A stretch of DNA of 17,927 nucleotides from an uncultured Gemella sp. (GTDB lineage: Bacteria > Bacillota > Bacilli > Staphylococcales > Gemellaceae), in assembly GCA_927911745.1 (NCBI GenBank), contig CAKMQF010000045.1, positions 1 to 17,927 on the forward strand, given 5' to 3'. A model generated the notes under the pieces. It saw only the letters and a list, made by a program, of their open reading frames with translations. It was not told where the DNA came from and did not search any database. The translations under genes were made by a program, and so were the position numbers. Below, piece by piece: positions 1 through 7,794 of this stretch; the stretch's first letter is position 1, and each line of letters starts with the position of its first letter.

Positions 1-115
1 ATAACTGGAGCTGGTTTGACAGCCTCAACAGGTTTCTCAACATTTTTCACCTCAGGTAAAGTAGGAGTAGGAATAACTGGAGCTGGTTTAACAGTTTCAG
101 CAGGCTTCTCTACTT
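1..115 (-). repeat. 72-bp in-frame tandem repeat (24-residue Pro/Glu/Lys unit) in the Pht-like gene
   Basis: The sequence beginning at base 1 recurs at base 73 with a few substitutions over roughly 43 bases. The offset of 72 bp equals 24 codons. The repeated peptide is VEKPxExVKPAPV, followed by a more variable proline-rich spacer. It may continue beyond the left edge, so the copy number cannot be seen. Such repeats usually form a stalk or cell-wall-spanning segment and often vary in copy number between strains. Confidence 0.8.
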
Positions 116-1139
116 TATTCTTTGGAATATAGTGGAAATGATCTCCATGACGAACTGTATATCCATTTTCATCTTCACTTACTATATCTTTTGGATCAAA
201 TTTATAATCATCTCCGTGATCTGATGAATGTTCATGATGGTCATGATGATTGTCATTTACTATATTAGTTTTTGGAGTGTTTACTACTGTTGTATTAGTG
301 TTATTAGTTGTACTTCCTTGATCATTTAATAAATATTCCCATTGTGTTCCTCTTAATTGAGAATATGGAATTATATGTTGGTGATTACCGTGTTGAACTA
401 TAAACCCAAAACTATTTCTTCCTATAATATCACTTTCACCCTTGAAAATATAGCCATCACTCGTTGGTGTTGTTACTCCTGCAGCTGATGATGCTAATGA
501 AGGATTAACTCCCGCTTCTTTTGCTTGTGATAATTGTGTACTTGATAATTCACTTTTCTTAATATAGTGGAAGTGATCTCCATGGCGAACTACGTAACCA
601 TCTTGAGTTTCACTTACGATATCTTTTGGATTAAATGTGTAGTTATCTCCGCTTCCTTTAGATTCGCTAGATTCTCCATGGTGATGATGGTGATGTGCGT
701 GTGCTGAAATTTCTTTTCCAGTAACTTCGTCAACAACATTATTTTGAGTAATACCTTCTTTTGGATAGTAGTAATATTTACCATTAACTTTTATTACATA
801 TCCCTCTGCAAGTTCATATTGAATATCTTCACTTTTTAGTTTATAGTCTTTATTTTTATAAACTAGTGAATCAAGAATTTTAGCGTTGTAAGGCACTAAT
901 CCTTTTTCATAGTGGCTATGGTCACCGTGAAGTGTAACATAACCATCTTCAGTGATTTCACTTACAACTACTGAGCTAACTTTGTCAGAGTAATTAATTT
1001 TTTTTGCTTGTGCTGTATTTTGTACTAGTGGTGCAACTTCATATGCTTGGTGTTTTCCGTATTCGTATCCAGCGAATGCAGATAATCCGATTACTAATGA
1101 ACCACAGGCACCAGTAATAATCATTTTTTTCTTGTTCAT
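1..1139 (-). CDS. Pht-like histidine-triad surface protein, C-terminus beyond window
   Basis: The minus-strand frame is open from an ATG at 1139 to the left edge, giving 379 codons with no stop. Residues 1-23 form a signal peptide (MNKKK, hydrophobic core, likely cleavage after AFA), followed by YEYGKHQA, close to the YELGRHQA at the mature start of streptococcal Pht proteins. Four HxxHxH motifs are visible at residues 71-76, 186-191, 250-255 and 331-336. Two near-identical modules (F-N/D-PKDIVSE...RHGDHFHYI) occupy about 168-193 and 313-338. His-rich linkers lie at 147-154 and 298-308, and a proline-rich repeat begins near 343. Family knowledge: Pht proteins bind zinc at the cell surface and help supply it to the Adc uptake system. 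No zinc transporter gene is in view. An upstream AAGGAG at 1149-1154 supports the start. The function is inferred from the motifs; the family call is firm. Confidence 0.93.
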   Translation of the reverse strand, partial: MNKKKMIITGACGSLVIGLSAFAGYEYGKHQAYEVAPLVQNTAQAKKINYSDKVSSVVVSEITEDGYVTLHGDHSHYEKGLVPYNAKILDSLVYKNKDYKLKSEDIQYELAEGYVIKVNGKYYYYPKEGITQNNVVDEVTGKEISAHAHHHHHHGESSESKGSGDNYTFNPKDIVSETQDGYVVRHGDHFHYIKKSELSSTQLSQAKEAGVNPSLASSAAGVTTPTSDGYIFKGESDIIGRNSFGFIVQHGNHQHIIPYSQLRGTQWEYLLNDQGSTTNNTNTTVVNTPKTNIVNDNHHDHHEHSSDHGDDYKFDPKDIVSEDENGYTVRHGDHFHYIPKNKVEKPAETVKPAPVIPTPTLPEVKNVEKPVEAVKPAPV

Positions 1140-1183
1140 TTACATTTTCTCCTTAATCATTCAATTCAAAACAATTCCGATTT

Positions 1184-1212
1184 ATTATATCATGATTATT
1201 CAATGTTGTAAA
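1184..1212 (-). promoter_or_regulatory. Promoter of the Pht-like gene with overlapping dyad
   Basis: On the minus strand, TTTACA (1212-1207), a 17-bp spacer and TATAAT (1189-1184) form a near-consensus sigma-A promoter. An upstream TGA also makes it an extended -10. A dyad, GTAAA-N8-TTTAC at 1208-1225, covers the -35 and could be an operator. No good AdcR zinc-repressor palindrome is visible. Confidence 0.75.
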
Positions 1213-1335
1213 TAGTTATGTTTACGATTTGTATAAAAATATTATTTACTAGATTTGTATATACTTAGTTGTTTTAAAAATGTAATAATTTTATGATATT
1301 TAGAATGCGAAATTATATTTTTTAATTAAAAGCTA

Positions 1336-1344
1336 TGTTATAAT
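1336..1344 (+). promoter_or_regulatory. Extended -10 promoter of the rhodanese/symporter unit
   Basis: TGT followed by TATAAT at 1339-1344 forms an extended -10 element 33 bases upstream of the rhodanese ATG. No good -35 hexamer lies 16-18 bp upstream, as is common for extended -10 promoters. Confidence 0.6.
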
Positions 1345-1377
1345 GAATAATATTATAGTTTGAAAGGAGAAAAAGTT

Positions 1378-2211
1378 ATGACACAATTTGATTTTAAAAA
1401 GTTAGTTGATGCTGAGTATTTATTAAATAATAGAACAAATAACAATGTTGTTGTGATAGATGCACGTGGGAGCATGCTTGAAGAAGGTTCTTTAATGTAT
1501 GATAAAGCAATCGTTGTTGATTGGACGGATATAAGTTTACTTGGAGAATTTGGTGGAGAAGAACTTGGGAAATTATTATCTAAAGAGAATTATCAACAAA
1601 TTTTTTCTAAACTAGGAATTACTGATGAATCTGAAGTACTAGTATATGGTTTTACTATGCCTGAACAAGGATTTGGAGATGAAGCAAGGGTTCTGTATAC
1701 ATTTAGTTATGCAGGATTTGATAATGTTAAGTTCATTGATGGCGGTTTTAAACAAGTTGAAAAATTAGGATTTAATAAAAATTATGAACCATCATCAGAC
1801 AGAATTGATGTTAGTGATGTAGTTCGTAGCGAAGCAACCCAAAATGAAAAAGCTATTTTTACAGACGAATTATTATCAAAAATAGGTAATACAGATGTTC
1901 AAATTATTGATACTAGGTTAGAAGTTGAATTTAATGGTCGTGTAATTTATGGAGAAAATAAAGCAGGTCATATTCCTGGTGCAATTTCTCTACCGTTTAA
2001 TTCGTTAGTTGATAGTAATGGATTTTTAAAATCTAGAGCAGCATTAGAAAAATATGTAACTGACAAAGGACTAGATAAAAATAAACTACAGGTTACTTAT
2101 TGTACTACTGGAGTTCGTGCTTCGTACGTTGCGGTAATATTAGAAGAGTTAGGTTTTACAGTGCGAAACTATGAACCATCATTGCAAGATACGCTAATGT
2201 TGGTGAAGTAG
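1378..2211 (+). CDS. Two-domain rhodanese-family sulfurtransferase
   Basis: This 277-residue protein is likely a cytoplasmic thiosulfate or 3-mercaptopyruvate sulfurtransferase. The N-terminal inactive rhodanese domain starts around VVVIDARG. The C-terminal domain has the IIDTR strand, the KAGHIPGA motif and the active loop CTTGVR, with the catalytic cysteine at residue 242. The ATG at 1378 is chosen because AAAGGAGA lies at 1363-1370; an upstream TTG at 1360 would place that site inside the gene. The C-terminus looks odd: after YEPSLQD the frame gives a short TLMLVK tail. One extra T near 2189-2191 would instead give YANVGEVVLD and a stop at 2222, more like family C-termini. It lies 26-37 bp upstream of the symporter with no terminator between, so the two are probably co-transcribed. 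Substrate preference is not resolved. Confidence 0.9.
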   Translation: MTQFDFKKLVDAEYLLNNRTNNNVVVIDARGSMLEEGSLMYDKAIVVDWTDISLLGEFGGEELGKLLSKENYQQIFSKLGITDESEVLVYGFTMPEQGFGDEARVLYTFSYAGFDNVKFIDGGFKQVEKLGFNKNYEPSSDRIDVSDVVRSEATQNEKAIFTDELLSKIGNTDVQIIDTRLEVEFNGRVIYGENKAGHIPGAISLPFNSLVDSNGFLKSRAALEKYVTDKGLDKNKLQVTYCTTGVRASYVAVILEELGFTVRNYEPSLQDTLMLVK

Positions 2212-2248
2212 TATTAGACTAAAATAATAAGGAGTATTTATATAGAAA

Positions 2249-3622
2249 ATGACTGATATGACAGGATATCTATTTTGGGGATTTTTAATAGTTTATGGAG
2301 TGGTAATGTTTTTATTATCACCAAAGAAGGTAACAGAAGCAGGATTCTTTAGAGGTGATGGTAACAGAGGTGAAAAACCTACTGAGATGATGCTTATGTT
2401 AAGTATTTTTATAAGTTGGATTTTCGCTAAATCTGTAACTAACGCTGCAAATTTAGGGGCTCAATATGGCTTTGTAGGTGGATTAGCTTATGCAACATAT
2501 TGGCTTTGTATTCCTATTTGTGGTTTAGCAATTTATAGATTAAGAACAAAGTACCAAGCAAAAGGATTAGTAAGTTTCTTAACTTCTAATTATGGAAAAG
2601 CAGCTTCTGTTGCATTTTCAGCTGCGATACTTATTCGTTTATTTAATGAAGTATGGAGTAATACTTCTGTTGTAGGTGGATATTACGGAAAAGCAGGTAG
2701 TAAAGAGTTTATTATCTCTGCAATTCTATTTACTGCTATTACTTTAGGGTATACTGTACTTGGTGGGTTAAGAAGTTCAATCGTAACTGATGTTATCCAA
2801 GCCGTTATTTTTATATTCTTTGTTGGTTGGGTAGTTACTTTAATTTTACCGCAACACAACATTAGTGATTTTGTAACATCAGGAAATTGGGCGATGAACG
2901 CAGGTGTAGATATGTTACTTGTAACAATTCTACAATTATTTAGTTATCCATTCCACGATCCAGTACTTACAGATAGAGGATTTATAGCTAGTGAAAAGAC
3001 TATGCTTCGTGCATTTTTCGTATCTGGTATACTAGGATTCTTCTCTATTCTAATCTTTAGTTTTATTGGAATTCATGCGAAATTAATTGGAATGGAAGTA
3101 AGTAGCAACGTTCCGGCAGCTTTAGGTAAAACTTTAGGTGTCGTAGGGTATTTTGCTATGATAGTAGTAATGGTATCGGCAGCAGGTTCTACACTTGACT
3201 CTACATTTGCAAGTTTAGGGAAGTTAACTGCTAAGGATTTACCAGAAATGTCTAATAGAGGATTAAAAAATCCTAAGAAAGTAGCTATTTTATTTATGAT
3301 TGCATTTGCTATTATAGGTAATCTTCCAATGATTATGGGAACTGATATTCTTAAAGCTACAACGATTAGTGGAACAATGGTAATTGGACTAGCTCCGATT
3401 TTCTTTACTACACGGTTTTGTTAAACCAACAAAATTTAGGATTCCACTTTGAGTTTTTGGATTGGAATTATTTTAGGAATACTATTAACTATTAATTTAA
3501 TTCCTACAAGTTGGGCTATTGGTACAGGTAAGAATGCATTACTACTAGGAGTTAATTTATACGGATTAATTTTATGTACTATTGGTTATGTAGTACCAGG
3601 AATGTTCGCAAAAAACAAATAA
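2249..3622 (+). CDS. Sodium:solute symporter (SSS family), frame broken twice near residue 390
   Basis: This multi-span membrane transporter of the SSS family uses the sodium gradient to import a small solute that cannot be named. Evidence is the family signature GGLRSSIVTDVIQ, the AAGSTLDSTFASLGKL segment and about 11-12 hydrophobic spans. The frame stops at 3422-3424 after TTRFC. One T fewer in the T-run 3416-3419 and one T more in the run 3448-3450 restores FVKPTKFRIPLLSFWIG. The original frame then runs on through two more spans to the TAA at 3620-3622. The restored length is 457 residues, typical for the family. AAGGAG at 2229-2234 precedes the ATG by 14 bases, which is long; the ATG at 2258 is an alternative start. 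It pairs with the upstream rhodanese, so a sulfur-containing or related substrate is possible but unproven. Confidence 0.85.
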
Positions 3623-3635
3623 ATATAATATAATG

Positions 3636-3670
3636 AAAGTAAAGATGGTAAATCTTTACTTTTATTATTT
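3636..3670 (+). terminator. Rho-independent terminator after the symporter
   Basis: An 11-bp perfect stem, AAAGTAAAGAT (3636-3646) with ATCTTTACTTT (3652-3662), has a 5-base loop and a T-rich tail. It lies 13 bases after the symporter stop. Confidence 0.8.
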
Positions 3671-3687
3671 AATTTGGAGAGAGTTGT

Positions 3688-4594
3688 ATGGAAAAAGGTA
3701 GAAATTGTTCATTAGAGTATATTCTTCAAAAAGATTGGACAAAGAAAAGTAAAAAATTAGAAGAGGAAGTAATCTATATAGTTGGAGGATTGTATGGAAA
3801 TAGATATGCTTTAGAAGTTATCAATAAGATGGCGCATGATGAAAATGCGAAGGTAGTTTTTAATGGTGATATGCATTGGTTTGATGTCGAAAAGGAAGAT
3901 TTTTTAAACATTGAAGAGTTATCTAAAGATAGTATAAAACTTCTAGGAAATGTTGAATTTGAATTATTAAATAATACATCATCTTTAGGGTGTGGATGTA
4001 ATTATCCTGAGGACGTTAGTGATGGAGTAGTAGAACGATCTAATGTTATTCACAATATGATGAAAGAAAATATAAAAGCTGATCAAATTCTTAATGATAT
4101 AAAAGAACGTTCAAAAACCTTAGTTTTTAGATTTTTTTTGGTAAAAAGATTGCAATTACTCATGGCGATGAGAAAAGTATGTCAGGTTGGAAATGTTCAA
4201 ATGAGAATTTAAAATTAGTATCTAGAAAGAAAGAATTAGACAATTGGTTTAAAGAGAATGATATAGATATATTAACGACTACACACACATGTTTACCTGT
4301 AGTGTATGATAATGGAAGAAATATTGTTATTAATAATGGTGCAGCAGGGATGGCTAATATCCAGGGAGAAACCTTTGGTCTATTTACAAGAATAGCTAAA
4401 AATAGTCATAAAAAAGCGATATATTCAGAATATAGAGATGGATTATATGTCGAATTGGTTAAAGTTGATTTTGATATAGAAAATTTAAATTATGGTTCGA
4501 AAAGGTATGGCCAGATGATTCACCGGCGAGTATTTCATATAAAAATCGAATTATAAATGGGACATCACTAGCAATAGAAGATATTATTGTATAG
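3688..4594 (+). CDS. Calcineurin-like metallophosphoesterase, atypical metal motif, frame broken twice
   Basis: This is a predicted metal-dependent phosphoesterase. Visible features are a GGLYGN motif at residues 33-38 where the family has GDIHGN, FNGD at 58-61, GNVE at 87-90, ITHGDEKS, TTHTCLP (family GHTHxP) and NNGAAGM (family NPGS). Motif I has lost its Asp and His (G34, Y36), which should weaken one metal site. The frame breaks at the T8 run 4132-4139; one more T gives FGKKIAITHGDEKS. It breaks again at the A4 run 4500-4503; one more A gives KVWPDDSPASISYKNRI and a stop at 4592-4594. The restored length is 302 residues. The start ATG follows GGAGAG at 3676-3681. The restored stop overlaps the next gene's ribosome-binding site, which supports the reconstruction. 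The substrate is unknown. Confidence 0.8.
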
Positions 4595-4602
4595 GAGAAA
4601 AA

Positions 4603-5154
4603 ATGATAAGAAGAGCAACAAAAGAAGATATTAAAGTAATAGAAGGATTATTTAACTTTATTAAATCATTAGAGATAGATATTTTAAAAGATTATTCAGA
4701 AGAGAAGGTTTTTAAGGTTTTAGAATATGTATTTTCATCTGAATATGATAGATTTAGTTATAAAAAATGTACGGTATATGAAATTGAAGGTGTGATTAAA
4801 GGATTTTCTTTTACGTATTATTATGATGAAGTCGAAAAAATGAAAGAGTTTTGGTATAGCGAAGTTGTAAGTAATTTTGATTTGAAGAAAGATTCGATGA
4901 TTTTTGATTATGATGAGGTACTAGTTGGAGAATTCTATTTGGATACATTATTTGTTTTTTCTGATGCTAGAGGAGAAGGTATTGGTAATAAACTATTAAC
5001 AGAATTTGTTAATAGTGGAGAAGCTAAGTTAAGTTTAAATGTTGCACAATCAAATAATAGAGCAAGAAAGTTATACGAAAGTTATGGATTTAAAAAAGAA
5101 TGTGAAATTTTTATCGGACATGAAAATTATGATCACTTGATAAGAAGGAAGTAG
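4603..5154 (+). CDS. GNAT-family N-acetyltransferase
   Basis: This 183-residue soluble protein starts with the typical IRRATKEDI strand-helix of GNAT enzymes. Motif A for acetyl-CoA binding is DARGEGIGNKLL at residues 121-132. Motif B is NVAQSNNRARKLYESYGF at 146-163. The acceptor substrate cannot be read from the sequence. AGGAGA at 4593-4598 overlaps the restored stop of the metallophosphoesterase gene, so the two are translated from one message. Confidence 0.92.
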   Translation: MIRRATKEDIKVIEGLFNFIKSLEIDILKDYSEEKVFKVLEYVFSSEYDRFSYKKCTVYEIEGVIKGFSFTYYYDEVEKMKEFWYSEVVSNFDLKKDSMIFDYDEVLVGEFYLDTLFVFSDARGEGIGNKLLTEFVNSGEAKLSLNVAQSNNRARKLYESYGFKKECEIFIGHENYDHLIRRK

Positions 5155-5205
5155 AGGACTAATTTATTGTTTTCAGAAAATTTAAGATAATTTTAAAAAT
5201 ATATA

Positions 5206-5235
5206 TTACCAAATTACTAAAATATGTGCTATAAT
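5206..5235 (+). promoter_or_regulatory. Promoter of pepF
   Basis: TTACCA (5206-5211), an 18-bp spacer and TATAAT (5230-5235), preceded by TGC, form an extended -10 promoter. It lies 33 bases upstream of the ATG. AAGGAG at 5256-5261 is the ribosome-binding site. Confidence 0.65.
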
Positions 5236-5268
5236 TAAGATTATGTATTATACATAAGGAGAAATAAT

Positions 5269-7071
5269 ATGGTAGAATTACTAAGAAAAGATCAAAAAGT
5301 TGAGAATACTTGGGACTTAGAATCGATGTTTAAAACAAATGAAGATTTTTGGAACCAATTTAAAGAAGTAGAAAAACTTATTCCAGAAATAAAAAACTAT
5401 AGAGGAAAAGTTAAAGAAGGAGCAAAAGCATTATTAGAAGTTTTTAAAGTTGAAGAAGATATGTCTTTAAAAATGGAGCAATTAACTATTTATGCTTTCC
5501 TAAGAAAGGATCAGGATAGTACAAATGCTGAATATGGTGAAATATATGCTAAGACAATGAATTTAAATTCTAAGTTTGATGCAGAATGGTCATTTTTAAA
5601 ACCGGAACTTCTTTCTATAGAAGAGAAAGTACTTACAGAATATGTAGAGGAATTAGAAGACTTAAAAGTTTATAAGTTTAAATTAGAAAAACTTAATAAA
5701 AAACGTCCTCATACATTAGATGCAGAACAAGAAAGAATTGTTGCTATGGCTGCAGAGGCTTTAGACGCAAGTGATGAAACTTTTTCAGCACTGAATAATG
5801 CAGATGTTAAATTTGAAGAAGTTGAAGATAAAGATGGAAATAAACATACTCTAACTCATGGAACTTATGGAACATATATGGAAAGTCCGGATAGAGTACT
5901 TAGAAAAAATACATTCCATGCTTTATATAATTATTTTAAAAAACATAATAATACTTTGGCATCTACATTAGGTGGAAATCTAAAGAAAAAAAAATATTAT
6001 GCAGATGTACATAAATATTCATCAACAAGAAATAATGCACTGTCTAATAACTTAATTCCTGAGGAAGTTTATGATAATTTAGTAACGGTAGTAAATAAAA
6101 AAATTCCTGCCTTACAAAGATACTATAATTTACATAAAAGAGCGAAAGGTTTTGAAGATTTTAGACTATACGATAGATCAGTATCGATGGTAAAAGGTGA
6201 ACCATTAAAATTCACATTTGAAGAGGCTCGTGATATTGTACTTGAAGCGGTTAAACCAATGGGTGAAGAGTATGTTAATGATATGAAAAAAGCATTCACA
6301 GAACGATGGATTGATGTTTATCCAAATAAAGGTAAACGTTCTGGCGCTTATTCATGGGGAGGTTATACTACAAAACCATTTGTGTTATTAAATTTTGATG
6401 GTACATTAAATGATGTATATACTTTAATTCATGAACTTGGACACTCTATGCATTCTTACTATACTAGAAAGCATCAGCCATATGTATATGGAGATTATTC
6501 AATCTTTGTTGCTGAGGTAGCATCAACTTGTAATGAGGCTTTATTAACTGAGTACCTTTATAATAAATTTGAAAAAGAAGGTAATAAGAACGGTATGCTA
6601 CGTGTACTTAACCAGGCATTAAGTGGCTTTACAGCTACAGTATATAGACAAACTCAATTTGCTGAATTTGAACATAAAATTAACCAACATCTTCAAAATG
6701 GAGGAGCTCTGACAGCTGAATATTTTAACACTGAATATTTCAACTTAATTAAGAAATACTATGGTGATGTATTTACCTATGACGAAGATATAAAATATGA
6801 ATGGTCTAGAGTACCGCACTTCTATTACAATTACTATGTATACCAATATGCTACTGGATATTCAGCAGCACAAGCTTTATCTAAGTTAATCTTAAAAGAT
6901 AGTAAAAATGCTAAAGTTTATATAGATGAGTTTCTTTCAAAAGGATGCTCTAATTATCCAATTGAGGTTCTAAAAAATGCAGGTGTAGATATGTCTAAAC
7001 CTGAGCCAATAGAATTAGCTCTTCAGGATTTTGAAGAAAAAATAGAAAAATTTGAAAAATTATATTTTTAA
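5269..7071 (+). CDS. pepF: Oligoendopeptidase F (M3B zinc metallopeptidase)
   Basis: This cytoplasmic zinc peptidase hydrolyses short peptides internally. The 600-residue length is normal for PepF. The HELGH zinc motif is at residues 388-392, with Glu389 catalytic. The third zinc ligand is probably Glu416 in VAEVAST, the expected distance downstream. The N-terminal helical domain (roughly 10-200) and the C-terminal catalytic domain are both complete. The gene is monocistronic: it has its own promoter and a strong terminator 8 bases after the stop. The frame is intact over 1.8 kb, unlike several neighbours. Confidence 0.96.
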   Translation: MVELLRKDQKVENTWDLESMFKTNEDFWNQFKEVEKLIPEIKNYRGKVKEGAKALLEVFKVEEDMSLKMEQLTIYAFLRKDQDSTNAEYGEIYAKTMNLNSKFDAEWSFLKPELLSIEEKVLTEYVEELEDLKVYKFKLEKLNKKRPHTLDAEQERIVAMAAEALDASDETFSALNNADVKFEEVEDKDGNKHTLTHGTYGTYMESPDRVLRKNTFHALYNYFKKHNNTLASTLGGNLKKKKYYADVHKYSSTRNNALSNNLIPEEVYDNLVTVVNKKIPALQRYYNLHKRAKGFEDFRLYDRSVSMVKGEPLKFTFEEARDIVLEAVKPMGEEYVNDMKKAFTERWIDVYPNKGKRSGAYSWGGYTTKPFVLLNFDGTLNDVYTLIHELGHSMHSYYTRKHQPYVYGDYSIFVAEVASTCNEALLTEYLYNKFEKEGNKNGMLRVLNQALSGFTATVYRQTQFAEFEHKINQHLQNGGALTAEYFNTEYFNLIKKYYGDVFTYDEDIKYEWSRVPHFYYNYYVYQYATGYSAAQALSKLILKDSKNAKVYIDEFLSKGCSNYPIEVLKNAGVDMSKPEPIELALQDFEEKIEKFEKLYF

Positions 7072-7079
7072 AATTTAAG

Positions 7080-7121
7080 AAATCACTTGTATAGTTAAAT
7101 AGGCTATACAGGTGATTTTTT
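7080..7121 (+). terminator. Rho-independent terminator after pepF
   Basis: A 15-bp stem pairs 7080-7094 with 7104-7118, with a single G-U wobble and a 9-base loop, followed by a run of six T. Confidence 0.92.
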
Positions 7122-7230
7122 ATAGTTACTTTTGAATTAAGGAATATTAAAATTATAAAAATAAAAACTCTATTTTCTTAATGAAGATTAATTTTAAAGG
7201 TTTTTGTTTACGTAAAAAAACAAATTTTTA

Positions 7231-7259
7231 TTGATATATTTATAGAGTAGCAGTATAAT
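7231..7259 (+). promoter_or_regulatory. Promoter of the small secreted protein gene
   Basis: TTGATA (7231-7236), a 17-bp spacer and TATAAT (7254-7259) form a near-consensus sigma-A promoter. A perfect 10-bp palindrome, TTTACGTAAA, sits upstream at 7207-7216 and could be an operator or activator site. Confidence 0.75.
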
Positions 7260-7296
7260 ATATTTGAAAAATTTATTTGTAAAGGAGATTTTTAAT

Positions 7297-7722
7297 ATGA
7301 AATCTAAAAAATTATTACTAACAGCTTTAGTAGCACTTGCTGTTCCATTTGGAACACTTTCAGGAGGGTTTGTAAAAGCAGAAGGGCCATCAAAAGCATC
7401 GGAAGATGCAGCTAGTGATGCATGGGAAAAAGCAGCTAATGATTATAATAAACCGACAACTCAGCCAGGAGTGACTCCACAAGCTCATCCAACTTGGAAT
7501 ACTGAAACGCCGAAAGAAGCAAAACAGGCAGAGGATGCTTATGCAAGAAAAGTAGAAGCTGAGTATGATAAATTAACTGCAACGCATACAAATGGAGATG
7601 CCCTGGTTAATCACAAACCAGAATATAAACTTCCAGCTGCTGGACAAACACCTAAAAAACACGTAAATCCAATGAATAAAAATGTTAAAAAAGTATTGCC
7701 AAAAACTTCAGCTGTAAAATAA
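7297..7722 (+). CDS. Small secreted protein with C-terminal LPKTS, function unknown
   Basis: This 141-residue protein is not recognised. Residues 1-28 form a clear signal peptide (MKSKK, hydrophobic core, cleavage probably after VKA). The mature part is hydrophilic and rich in Ala, Lys, Glu, Pro and Thr. It has two loosely similar stretches, SDAWEKAANDYNKP and AEDAYARKVEAEYDKL. It ends VLPKTSAVK, like a sortase LPxTG signal but with Ser for Gly and without the hydrophobic segment and basic tail that sorting needs. A terminator follows within 8 bases, so a lost tail is not hidden by a frameshift. The start ATG is placed after AAAGGAG at 7281-7287; an upstream in-frame TTG at 7264 would put that site inside the gene and precede the signal peptide. 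It is likely released into the medium or held weakly at the wall. Confidence 0.8.
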   Translation: MKSKKLLLTALVALAVPFGTLSGGFVKAEGPSKASEDAASDAWEKAANDYNKPTTQPGVTPQAHPTWNTETPKEAKQAEDAYARKVEAEYDKLTATHTNGDALVNHKPEYKLPAAGQTPKKHVNPMNKNVKKVLPKTSAVK

Positions 7723-7729
7723 TATAATT

Positions 7730-7785
7730 AAATTACCGACTCTAAAAAGAAAGAATCGAGTTCTAACTTTTTGAGTCGGTAATTT
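7730..7785. terminator. Bidirectional terminator between convergent genes
   Basis: A long inverted repeat pairs 7730-7749 with 7767-7785 (AAATTACCGACTC then an A-run, against a T-run then GAGTCGGTAATTT). It is T-rich on both outer sides. It serves the secreted protein gene on the plus strand and the metallophosphoesterase gene that ends at 7795 on the minus strand. Confidence 0.85.
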
Positions 7786-7794
7786 ATTTCTATT

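Noticed and set aside
1245..1256. Possible AdcR zinc box (TTTACTAGATTT)
   Set aside because: Only 8 of 12 positions fit TTAACYRGTTAA, the outer arm is lost, and it lies upstream of the promoter.
1360..1377. Upstream TTG start for the rhodanese gene
   Set aside because: It overlaps the AAAGGAGA ribosome-binding site that serves the ATG at 1378.
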